Source: Marinomonas algarum
GTDB taxonomy: Bacteria; Pseudomonadota; Gammaproteobacteria; Pseudomonadales; Marinomonadaceae
Assembly: GCF_020532605.1 (NCBI RefSeq)
Contig: NZ_JAJATW010000025.1
Coordinates: 1-40,707, forward strand
Direction of reading: 5' to 3'
Length of the DNA stretch: 40,707 nucleotides
Numbering within the stretch: the stretch's first letter is position 1; every line of letters begins with the position of its first letter. A program made the position numbers and the translations under genes. Shown in pieces: positions 23,745-33,699 of the stretch. The notes below the pieces were generated by a model. It was given only the letters and a program-made list of their open reading frames with translations. It had not been told where the DNA came from and made no database searches.

Positions 23745-24037
23745 TGCTCGATATGTCACGCTTAATGACGTTAAGTGTGGCATTAGAGGAGGGGGTTAAA
23801 AGCCAAGATTTAGAGGCAATTCAAGCGCTTTGTGACGCGAATAGTGCCTTTATCCTTTCCATTGTGCCGCAATCTAATTCTGCAGATAACGATGTTATCC
23901 GCCATTTTATTGCGCTGCATAGAGCGGCCACCCTCCTCGTCCGTGATGCTCACTCCGAGTTGCAGCAACAGCTGCATCAGACCCATAAAACCCGTAAGGG
24001 TGTCAGTAAGTACAAAGGCGTAAAAAATGCAAAATGA
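23744..24037 (+). CDS. fliT: FliT-like flagellar chaperone
   Basis: The 97-residue protein is helical (LMTLSVALEEGVKSQDLEAI; VIRHFIALHRAATLLVRDAH) with a basic tail. Its size and its position immediately after fliS fit FliT, the chaperone of the cap protein FliD. FliT proteins are poorly conserved and there is no diagnostic motif here, so the name rests mainly on context. It overlaps fliS by one base and the following maf gene by 11 bases, so it belongs to the fliD-fliS operon, which probably runs into the glycosylation genes. Confidence 0.6.
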   Translation: MLDMSRLMTLSVALEEGVKSQDLEAIQALCDANSAFILSIVPQSNSADNDVIRHFIALHRAATLLVRDAHSELQQQLHQTHKTRKGVSKYKGVKNAK

Positions 24038-26135
24038 AGACTTTTCTCCTTCTCTTGAGCAGGCAGAAGCGTTTTTTTCTGTGTTTGAGCGTGGCACAGA
24101 GCGCCTAAGAGAGCACGACGAGGAATTGACAGAACGTTATCTTCGCAATATGTCCGTGTTTGCTCAGATCATGCCGCATATTTTTGAATCTTTCCAAGAC
24201 TATCAACCACAGAAGCGCCATATTTATATGGAAGAAAGCGGTGAGCTTAATCTTTATCGAGAAGACATCGGCGCGCCCCTTTTTTCCCATCAACCTAGAG
24301 CGCAGGCCGCTAAAAAGGTGGCAGAAGCGTTAAAAACGCCTAATAGAACGCTGCTAAACCTTGATCGAACAGATGATCACCCAAGTCGTCATGTTTATTA
24401 CAGTAATAAAATGTTGGATCAAATCGCACTGCAAGCAGACGGCTTGACACCTCAGGAAGGGTGGCCGGACTTTGTGGGGTCAACGATTTTATTTGGCATT
24501 GAATTCGGCTATCAGTTAGAAATGATTCTGGCTCAGCGCGACATCAAACACCTGTATTTGTATGAGCGTGATTTAGACTTTTTTTACTATTCTTTATTCG
24601 CTATTGAGTGGGAAAGCATTCTAGAAACCTTCAACCGCGATGGCCGCACCATCCATTTTTTCTTGGGTGTGGGGGCAGAAGAGTTTACCGAAACCTACCT
24701 ACGTCAATTAGAAGAAAACGGCTACTTCATGGCACCCGAAACCATGTTGCATGTGTGCTATGGCAGTCCAGAAAACAACCTGGCCATTGAGTATTTTAAA
24801 AAACACTATGCCCGCCAAGTCATGGGGTGGGGCTTTTTTGATGATGCTTTAATCGGGATTGCTCAAGGGCTTAAATCACTGACCAACACTAAGGTTGCCC
24901 ACCTTCCTACGGACCATGCCTTGCCTAAATGGGTGACAAACACACCGGTCTTTATTTTGGGCAATGGCCCTTCGTTGGATCAGGGTATCGAGTTGGTAAA
25001 AGCCGTCCGTGATCAAATATTGGTGATTTCGTGTGGTTCCACGATTAACACTTTAAGAAAACTCGGCGTGACGCCAGACATTCATGTAGACATTGAACGT
25101 TTAAAGCTGACAGTGGATAAGTTTAAATTCATTGATCAAGATTACCTCGATAAGATCTGGGGGTTATCGGTGAATGTTATGCACCCGGGTTTCTTTGATT
25201 GCTTTAAACGTTCTGGTATGGCGATGAAACCTGGGGAAGCCATCACTTCCTTGATGTTGAATCAAGCGCGTGCCCACGGCGACGATAAGGAATACATTCA
25301 GCTTAATTATTGCAACCCCATTGTGGCGAATTTGGCGTTATCGTATGTGCATTTATTTGGCTTTAACAATCTGTATTACTTAGGGGTTGATAACGGCTTT
25401 AAAGACACCGGCAGTCATCACTCGGTTCACAGTGGTTATTACAAAGACGGCAAAGAATCCGGCTTTCAAACCTTTCACGATGCGAAATTGGTTGAGCGCG
25501 AGGGCAATTTTGGCGGTACGGTATTCGCCACCGGCATTATGGATGCGTCCCGTGTACAACTCGAAGCCATGACACGACAACTGAATAAGCGTCGTCACTT
25601 TGCCAGCTTTAACTTGTCTGATGGTGCAAAGATAGAAGGCGTAACGCCTTTGCCGCTGGATGATCTGCTCATCATGGACCCGAAAGTTGACCATAAAGCG
25701 TTGATCGATGCCTTAGAACGTCATTTCTTTACCGATGCGCCGGCGTCTGTTTTAGGGCAAGGTGCCGATACTTTGATTTCGATCGATGACTTTTGTAAGG
25801 TCAGCCGCTCATTACAGCAAGGTTGGGACGACAATATCACCACCCGCCAACAGGTATGTGATTTGTTGTGGTCGCACCATCGCCAAATCTACTTTCTTAA
25901 AGGCAGCATTCATCGCCATATTTATGACTTATTAATAGGCTCTTTTACCTATTCGGCCTTCTTAATTGTTCAGTTTATTTTTAAGTATCAAGATGAATCG
26001 GAAGTGGTCGCTCGTGCGCGGCATGTTTTTGCCCCTTGGCGTGAGTTTCTTGACGAAATGCCGAGCATGTTGCAACAAGCATCGGAATACGTGGACCAAG
26101 GCAACAATCATCTTATTAATTTTTACAACGGCTAA
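24027..26135 (+). CDS. Motility accessory factor Maf (DUF115 / MptE-like), flagellin glycosyltransferase candidate
   Basis: The 702-residue protein belongs to the Maf family, which is genetically linked to attachment of pseudaminic or legionaminic acid to flagellin in the cytoplasm. The central DUF115/MptE-like domain (about 305-470) is marked by PVFILGNGPSLDQGIELVK (307-325), then VISCGSTINTLRKLGVTPDI and HVDIER. Further on is YYLGVDNGFKDTGSHHSVHS. The N-terminal 300 residues include GSTILFGIEFGYQLEMIL. It overlaps fliT by 11 bases and is followed two bases later by pseI, tying the filament genes to sugar synthesis. Transferase activity is inferred from the family. Confidence 0.88.
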   Translation: MQNEDFSPSLEQAEAFFSVFERGTERLREHDEELTERYLRNMSVFAQIMPHIFESFQDYQPQKRHIYMEESGELNLYREDIGAPLFSHQPRAQAAKKVAEALKTPNRTLLNLDRTDDHPSRHVYYSNKMLDQIALQADGLTPQEGWPDFVGSTILFGIEFGYQLEMILAQRDIKHLYLYERDLDFFYYSLFAIEWESILETFNRDGRTIHFFLGVGAEEFTETYLRQLEENGYFMAPETMLHVCYGSPENNLAIEYFKKHYARQVMGWGFFDDALIGIAQGLKSLTNTKVAHLPTDHALPKWVTNTPVFILGNGPSLDQGIELVKAVRDQILVISCGSTINTLRKLGVTPDIHVDIERLKLTVDKFKFIDQDYLDKIWGLSVNVMHPGFFDCFKRSGMAMKPGEAITSLMLNQARAHGDDKEYIQLNYCNPIVANLALSYVHLFGFNNLYYLGVDNGFKDTGSHHSVHSGYYKDGKESGFQTFHDAKLVEREGNFGGTVFATGIMDASRVQLEAMTRQLNKRRHFASFNLSDGAKIEGVTPLPLDDLLIMDPKVDHKALIDALERHFFTDAPASVLGQGADTLISIDDFCKVSRSLQQGWDDNITTRQQVCDLLWSHHRQIYFLKGSIHRHIYDLLIGSFTYSAFLIVQFIFKYQDESEVVARARHVFAPWREFLDEMPSMLQQASEYVDQGNNHLINFYNG

Positions 26136-26137
26136 TT

Positions 26138-27157
26138 ATGTTTTCGCAGACGCCCTTTATTATTGCCGAGTTATCCGGCAACCACGATCAAGATTTTGAA
26201 TTGGCCAAGGCCATGGTTTACGCCGCCGCTGACGCTGGTGTTGATGCGATTAAGCTGCAAACTTACACGCCAGACACCATGACGTTGGATGTTCGTCATG
26301 GGGAATTTATGGTGTCGGAAGACGACAGCCTGTGGCGTGGTCATAATTTGTATGATTTGTACGCCAAAGCGTCGACGCCGTGGGAATGGCATAAACCTTT
26401 ATTTGAACTGGCGGAGTCGCTAGGGCTGGTGGCGTTTAGTTCACCTTTTGACTTGAGTGCTGTGGCGTTTTTAGAGTCGCTTGAGGTGCCATTGTATAAA
26501 ATTGCTTCCTTTGAAATGACTGATATCCCGCTGATTCAAGCCGTCGCGCGTACTGGAAAGCCCATCATTATGTCTACTGGCATGGCGACGTTTGAGGAAA
26601 TCGAAGAAGCGGTGGCGACCATTCGAGCAATCGGTGATAACCCGCTGACCTTACTCAAATGCACTAGCACTTATCCGGCGAAAATAGCCGATTCCAATTT
26701 AGTGACCATGGCCGATTTAGCTGCGCGAACAGGCTGCCAAGTCGGCTTGTCGGATCATACTCAGGGCTTGGGCGCAGCGGTGGCGGCCACAGCTTTAGGC
26801 GCAACCGTGATCGAAAAACACTTTGTGCTGGATCGCAGTGCGGGCGGCGTCGATGCGGCGTTTTCCATGGAGCCCGTTGAGATGAAAGCCATGGTGGAGG
26901 CCTGTCGCGCGGCAAAACAAGCCCTCGGTTCTGTGACCTATGGTGGCTCAGACGCTGAGCAAGCCGCGAAAAAGTACCGCCGCTCGATTTACGTGGCGAC
27001 GGATCTACCGGCAGGGACGGTTTTAAACGAAACGCACCTGCAAATCATTCGCCCTTCCTTCGGCTTGGCACCAAAACATTGGTCAGATGTGCTGGGCAAG
27101 ACTTTATCGGTTGATGCGCAAAAAGGTCAGCCTTTGGCTTGGGATATGATGGCGTGA
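26138..27157 (+). CDS. pseI: Pseudaminic acid synthase PseI
   Basis: PseI condenses 2,4-diacetamido-2,4,6-trideoxy-L-altrose with phosphoenolpyruvate to give pseudaminic acid. The 339-residue protein has the NeuB-like TIM barrel: FIIAELSGNHDQDFELAKAM at 7-26, AIKLQTYTPDTMTLD, and LSDHTQGLG. A C-terminal SAF/antifreeze-like domain (about 282-339) contains RRSIYVATDLPAGT. The ELSGNH and QTYTPDTMTL motifs are those of the PseI branch rather than sialic or legionaminic acid synthases. It starts two bases after maf with no ribosome site of its own, and overlaps pseG by four bases (GTGA). Confidence 0.94.
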   Translation: MFSQTPFIIAELSGNHDQDFELAKAMVYAAADAGVDAIKLQTYTPDTMTLDVRHGEFMVSEDDSLWRGHNLYDLYAKASTPWEWHKPLFELAESLGLVAFSSPFDLSAVAFLESLEVPLYKIASFEMTDIPLIQAVARTGKPIIMSTGMATFEEIEEAVATIRAIGDNPLTLLKCTSTYPAKIADSNLVTMADLAARTGCQVGLSDHTQGLGAAVAATALGATVIEKHFVLDRSAGGVDAAFSMEPVEMKAMVEACRAAKQALGSVTYGGSDAEQAAKKYRRSIYVATDLPAGTVLNETHLQIIRPSFGLAPKHWSDVLGKTLSVDAQKGQPLAWDMMA

Positions 27158-28125
27158 AAGCGCTGATTCGTGCTGATGCGTCTGTCGATATCGGCATGGG
27201 GCATAGAGTACGTTGCCAAGCGTTGGCTCAGGCGCTTGTTGAGTTGGGCTGGACTTGTTGTTTCGTGGTGGATCGCCGTTATCAGGCGTTTGCTGCCGCA
27301 AATGATTATTTTATTGATAGCGAAGCAGAGTGCCTTGCGTTAGCCAGTAACGCAGATCTCATGATTCTCGATCATTATGGCTATCTAGCCGATGACATTA
27401 CTGCCTTATTTCAGGCTCAGCCCAACTTATTAGTGCTGGACGATATGAATGACCGCGGTGACTTTTCGGCTAAATGGGTGTTAAACCCGATTAACCAAAC
27501 CTATTCGGCCAATGTGGAACACGCACTTATTGGCAGCCAATACGCCCTGTTGCGACCTGAATTTCTAGCTCGATCTACTCAATTTAACCATGCCTCAAAC
27601 CAACTATTGATTACCCTTGGTGGAACTGATCCGCTAGCGTTAACCTTGCCGATTCTGCAAGCGCTCAACGCTCGTGGCTTTTTGATGACAGATATTCAAG
27701 TCTTATTGGGCAGCAGCGCAAAAAACGCCGATGCAGTAAAACGCTTTTGCCAAGATCATGCGATTGCCTTGGAACAAGGTCTGTCCGACGTTACGCCTCT
27801 AATGGGTCGGGCAAAGATGGCCATTTCTGCGGCGGGAAGCACCTTATACGAATTAGCGTGTTTGGGGGTGCCGACGATTTTCGCTCAAGTGGCGGATAAC
27901 CAAACTCGTTCGTTACAGCAGCATGTGCCTTTGGGCTGGTGCGATTCGATGCGCTTCGATACCTTGTCAGAAAACGAGCGACGGGCTCAGACAGAAGCCT
28001 TGGTTAAGACCGTTGTAGCAAAATGGCAGGACGACAGATGGCTGCGAACGGCTCGCGATACCGCCTTGAGTCTCGTTGATGGCCGTGGCGCAGCGCGCGT
28101 GGCCAACTGTGTGACCAGTTCTTAA
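27154..28125 (+). CDS. pseG: UDP-2,4-diacetamido-2,4,6-trideoxy-altrose hydrolase PseG
   Basis: PseG removes UDP from the activated altrose sugar, supplying the substrate of PseI. I choose the GTG at 27154, which overlaps the pseI stop and gives 323 residues starting MKALIRADASVDIGMGHRVR. His17 in GMGH corresponds to the catalytic His of characterised PseG. MurG-like GT-B motifs follow: LLITLGGTDPLAL and MAISAAGSTLYELACLGVPT. The stop codon lies in a TTAA shared with the stop of pseF coming from the opposite strand. The gene ends the plus-strand flagellar and glycosylation transcript. Confidence 0.93.
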   Translation: MKALIRADASVDIGMGHRVRCQALAQALVELGWTCCFVVDRRYQAFAAANDYFIDSEAECLALASNADLMILDHYGYLADDITALFQAQPNLLVLDDMNDRGDFSAKWVLNPINQTYSANVEHALIGSQYALLRPEFLARSTQFNHASNQLLITLGGTDPLALTLPILQALNARGFLMTDIQVLLGSSAKNADAVKRFCQDHAIALEQGLSDVTPLMGRAKMAISAAGSTLYELACLGVPTIFAQVADNQTRSLQQHVPLGWCDSMRFDTLSENERRAQTEALVKTVVAKWQDDRWLRTARDTALSLVDGRGAARVANCVTSS

Positions 28126-28820
28126 TAATGTAACGCCGAGGCTTTTTTCAGCAATATAAGCTGCGTCAGTCGTAACCAATCTTCCTCAGTATCTAAATCT
28201 TGAATGCGATGTCTTGGCAGCATGAGTGGCGTAGAATCGGGGCCAAAGATCGTCTTATCAAACCAATCTTGTGTACGTGCCCAGTAAAATTGCCCAGCAT
28301 CGTGGATGGCTTCGACTAAATCTTGTGAACGTGAGACTATGTGCTCAGGGAACATGGGGGCCAGTTCGCCATTGGCCGTGATATGCAAAGCACGCTGAAT
28401 AGGAAAGGCAAAGGTGGTGGCGGAAAAGCAAAAGCCGCGAGTGTTTTGTAACATTTCATACCCCAGTTGCACATCGTTTGAGGTCAGCAAAGGGCAGGTG
28501 GCGTACATCAAACAGGCTTCATCGGGCGCTTCACCTTGATCGATCAAATACTGCAAAGCATGCTGCATCACAGGCGTCGTACCTGTCATGTGGTCGGCTA
28601 AATCCGCAGGGCGTAAAAAAGGCGTTTCCGCGCCGTATTCGTTGGCGATGCGCGCAATTTCTTCGTCATCGGTGGAGACAATAACGCGATCAAATAAGCC
28701 TGATGCCAAGGCCGTTTCAATAGAATAAGCAATCAGCGGTTTGCCATCGAGCAAGCGAATATTTTTCTTCGGAATGCGTTGGGAGCCACCACGGGCAGGG
28801 ATAACCGCGACACGCGTCAT
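28122..28820 (-). CDS. pseF: Pseudaminic acid cytidylyltransferase PseF
   Basis: PseF activates pseudaminic acid with CTP to CMP-pseudaminic acid, the donor for flagellin modification. The 232-residue protein has the nucleotide-binding N-terminus VAVIPARGGSQRIPKKNIRL, then DGKPLIAYSIETAL and VIVSTDDEEIARIA. Later come YATCPLLTSNDV and a C-terminal IQDLDTEEDW, a pattern of CMP-sialate synthetase-type enzymes. Its start directly abuts the pseC stop. It is the last gene of a minus-strand pseB-pseC-pseF operon. Confidence 0.93.
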   Translation of the reverse strand: MTRVAVIPARGGSQRIPKKNIRLLDGKPLIAYSIETALASGLFDRVIVSTDDEEIARIANEYGAETPFLRPADLADHMTGTTPVMQHALQYLIDQGEAPDEACLMYATCPLLTSNDVQLGYEMLQNTRGFCFSATTFAFPIQRALHITANGELAPMFPEHIVSRSQDLVEAIHDAGQFYWARTQDWFDKTIFGPDSTPLMLPRHRIQDLDTEEDWLRLTQLILLKKASALHY

Positions 28821-31074
<2,254 letters not shown>

Positions 31075-31135
31075 TCAAGATTGTACAAAGAATGCTTCTA
31101 GGGTATCGACCTTTTTTGTAAAAACATTAATGAAA

Positions 31136-31711
31136 TCAATCGTGCTTTGTTGGGTTCTGTCGAGCTACACAACCCTCAATATGGTCGTTGACCATGCCGG
31201 TGGCTTGCATAAAGGCGTAGCAGGTGGTGGGGCCAAGAAACTTAAAACCGCGCTTTTTTAAGTCTTTGGCGAAGCGTGTAGACAGCTCGGTCACAGCAGG
31301 CCCATCGGTGTGGTGTTTGAGTGGATGATCAATAATGTTATGGTCACTAAAGGCCCAGTAATAGTCACTAAAAGAACCAAACTTGTCGACAATTTTTAAA
31401 AAAGCCTTGGCGTTGTTGATGGTGGCTTCGATTTTAGCGCGATGACGTACGATGCGTTCATCGAGTAATAAGCGTGCTACGTCGCCCTCTGTCATCGCCG
31501 CGACTTTTATAGGGTCAAAATGATGAAACAGGGCACGGTAGCCCTCGCGTTTACGTAAAATCGTAATCCAACTGAGGCCAGCTTGAGCGCTTTCAAGTAC
31601 AATGCATTCAAACAAGGTTTTATCGTCGTAGACGGGCTTGCCCCACTCATTATCGTGGTAGTCAATATAGTCTGGCGATCCTAAACACCAAGCACAGCGT
31701 ATTGTTTGCAT
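31136..31711 (-). CDS. tag: DNA-3-methyladenine glycosylase I
   Basis: Tag excises 3-methyladenine from alkylated DNA as the first step of base excision repair. The start at 31711 gives 191 residues (MQTIRCAWCLG) with AGGTG five bases upstream. Zinc ligands are recognisable: Cys6 and His19 near the start (YIDYHDNEWG) and the HIEGC pair (His-x3-Cys) near the C-terminus. Glu40 in LESAQAGLSWITILRKRE corresponds to the active-site Glu of the E. coli enzyme. It is divergent from nudF with about 70 bp between starts. It precedes pseB on the same strand, but nothing links it to glycosylation. Confidence 0.95.
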   Translation of the reverse strand: MQTIRCAWCLGSPDYIDYHDNEWGKPVYDDKTLFECIVLESAQAGLSWITILRKREGYRALFHHFDPIKVAAMTEGDVARLLLDERIVRHRAKIEATINNAKAFLKIVDKFGSFSDYYWAFSDHNIIDHPLKHHTDGPAVTELSTRFAKDLKKRGFKFLGPTTCYAFMQATGMVNDHIEGCVARQNPTKHD

Positions 31712-31780
31712 ACATTCACCTGTTATCTGCAATGACATCAACACAAGATAGCGTCTAAATAAATAGGCTAAAAAAACACT

Positions 31781-32401
31781 ATGACCTTTAAACCAACTTA
31801 TAGCAAAAAAGACGTGGAAATTTTAAAAGACGAGTGTCTTTATAAAGGCTTTTTTGAAATGCGCAAATTGACCCTACGCCATCGCCAATTCAATGGTGGC
31901 TGGAGCCAACCCATGCAACGGGAAATGATGGTGCGTAACGATGCTGTGTGTGTTTTATTGTTTGATCCGGTGGCGGATAAGATTTTGTTGATTGAGCAGT
32001 TTCGTCCGGCGGTGACAAGAAGCGAATCGCCATGGTTGCTCGAAGTGGTGGCGGGCATGGTTGAAGCGGGCGAAAGTGACGAAGAGGTGGCGCGACGTGA
32101 GTCTTTTGAAGAAGCCGGTGTTACCGTAAAACGTTTGCAATACATGTTTAAGTTTGTGCCGTCTCCTGGTGGGTTGATGGAATACCTGCGCATGTATTTG
32201 GGCGAATTCGATGCCAGCCAAGTGGATCTGGCGCAGTCTTACGGTTTGGACACGGAGAACGAAGACATTAAACTGCATTTGTTGGACGCGGACGAGGCGG
32301 TTGAACTGCTGAAGCACGACATTGAAAACGCCAGCACCATTATGGCGTTACAGTGGTTTGCTTTGAACAAGGCTGAGCAGCTGCAAAAATGGGGGCCTTG
32401 A
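31781..32401 (+). CDS. nudF: ADP-ribose pyrophosphatase NudF
   Basis: NudF hydrolyses ADP-ribose to AMP and ribose 5-phosphate. The 206-residue Nudix protein has the Nudix box GMVEAGESDEEVARRESFEE (about 91-110) continuing AGV. This fits G-x5-E-x7-RE-x2-EE-x-G except that Ser replaces the usual hydrophobic residue in RExxEE. Upstream motifs LLIEQFRPAVTR and WLLEVVAG are typical of the ADP-ribose pyrophosphatase branch, as is the downstream SPGGLMEYLRMYLGEFD. The next gene starts two bases after the stop. The order nudF-DUF1249-yqiA-parE supports the name. Confidence 0.93.
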   Translation: MTFKPTYSKKDVEILKDECLYKGFFEMRKLTLRHRQFNGGWSQPMQREMMVRNDAVCVLLFDPVADKILLIEQFRPAVTRSESPWLLEVVAGMVEAGESDEEVARRESFEEAGVTVKRLQYMFKFVPSPGGLMEYLRMYLGEFDASQVDLAQSYGLDTENEDIKLHLLDADEAVELLKHDIENASTIMALQWFALNKAEQLQKWGP

Positions 32402-32402
32402 T

Positions 32403-32885
32403 ATGTCGGGTACGCAATATTCGCTGAAGAAAAATCGCCAATATGTGCCGGATCTGGTCAGTCTGCAGCAGTTAGGCGAGTTGAATTATCGTCGTATGAA
32501 CCGGTTGATTCGTGGCGAAGAAGAGATGGACACTTGGCAGTTTGCCGTGCATACCTCGGGCGATCAAGAGAGTCGTTTGCGATTGACGTTAGGAAAGGAA
32601 AGTCGTTTTACCTCGGAGATTGCTTTAGAATTTGGTCCACAAACGGACAAAAAATTGTTGTTTAAGACCACTTTATCCATGACGGTGCGCCTGTATCATG
32701 ATGTGGGTATTGCGGAAATCACCGATGGCCATCGTCAATACCGCGGTGTTTATCCTTATCCTAATGATGCCATGTTGCATCGGGATGAGAAGTTTCGTTT
32801 GAATCAGCAGTTGGCGGATTTATTAGAGCTTTGTTTGAAACATGGGCACCGTTTAAACGCCACGTCGATTTTTCAATTTGCTTGA
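32403..32885 (+). CDS. DUF1249 family protein (YqiB-like)
   Basis: The 160-residue soluble protein of unknown function matches the DUF1249/YqiB family. It has the N-terminal YVPDLVSLQQLGELNYRRMN (about 14-33) and the C-terminal YRGVYPYPNDAMLHRDEKFR with LADLLELCLKHGH. In E. coli the equivalent gene lies between nudF and cpdA. Here it is two bases after nudF, and no cpdA follows. There is no signal peptide or membrane segment. Confidence 0.88.
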   Translation: MSGTQYSLKKNRQYVPDLVSLQQLGELNYRRMNRLIRGEEEMDTWQFAVHTSGDQESRLRLTLGKESRFTSEIALEFGPQTDKKLLFKTTLSMTVRLYHDVGIAEITDGHRQYRGVYPYPNDAMLHRDEKFRLNQQLADLLELCLKHGHRLNATSIFQFA

Positions 32886-32968
32886 GTGCCAGAAGCGTTA
32901 ATCCGTTCTTTTTCTGCTTTTTTTCTGCCAATAACACGTTTTATATCTTTTATTAATAAGAGCCTTTC

Positions 32969-33550
32969 ATGCCAGTACTTCTTTACATTCATGGGTTTAA
33001 CAGTTCAGAACGTTCCCACAAAGCCAATGTGCTGGTGGAAGCGGTGACGAAAATAGGTTTGCCAGGGGCGGTTATGTCACCACGTTTGTCATGGCAGCCC
33101 AGTAAGGCCATCGCGCAATTAGAGGCGTTGATTGAAACGCATCTAGCAGAAGGGGTGACTCTGGTTGGCAGTTCATTGGGCGGTTTTTATGCCACTTATT
33201 TGGCCGAGAAGTATCAACTCAACGCGGTGTTGGTGAACCCCGCGGTAGAGGCGCCTACCTTGTTAACGCGTCATTTGGGGCCGCAGGTGAATCCGTATAC
33301 GGGAGAGTCTTATACATTGACCGCTGCGCACATGACGGAGTTGCAAGCCTTGGTAGTGCCTCATCCAACGGCGTCTTTGTATTGGCTTATGTTGCAAGAA
33401 GGGGATGAGGTATTGGATTACCGTGCCGCTTTGAGCGCGTTTCCCGAGACAGTGCGTTTAACGCAAGAACTGAATGGTGACCACCGCTTTGTCGACTTTG
33501 AGCGTTTTATCCACGATATTTTACGTTTTGCTCAAATAATCACCGACTAA
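32969..33550 (+). CDS. yqiA: YqiA/YcfP family alpha/beta hydrolase (esterase)
   Basis: The 193-residue small alpha/beta-hydrolase has YIHGFNSSERSHKANVL at 6-22 and the nucleophile elbow GSSLGGF with Ser69. A C-terminal NGDHRF supplies the catalytic His, with an acid near EGDEVLDY. E. coli YqiA has esterase activity on short acyl and CoA esters; the natural substrate is uncertain. It lies just before parE, as in E. coli. An AAGAG-type ribosome site precedes the ATG. Confidence 0.9.
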   Translation: MPVLLYIHGFNSSERSHKANVLVEAVTKIGLPGAVMSPRLSWQPSKAIAQLEALIETHLAEGVTLVGSSLGGFYATYLAEKYQLNAVLVNPAVEAPTLLTRHLGPQVNPYTGESYTLTAAHMTELQALVVPHPTASLYWLMLQEGDEVLDYRAALSAFPETVRLTQELNGDHRFVDFERFIHDILRFAQIITD

Positions 33551-33699
33551 TCTGGGCTTTCACGGCCCTTTTCCTACCCTTTGTCTAGAGCATTTCACAG
33601 GATACAAAACCAGTGATAGACTCTGTGCCATCATTTTATATTCAAAATGCCATGGGCTTTTTTTAATCGCCATGGCCGATCATATTGGAAACCACACGC

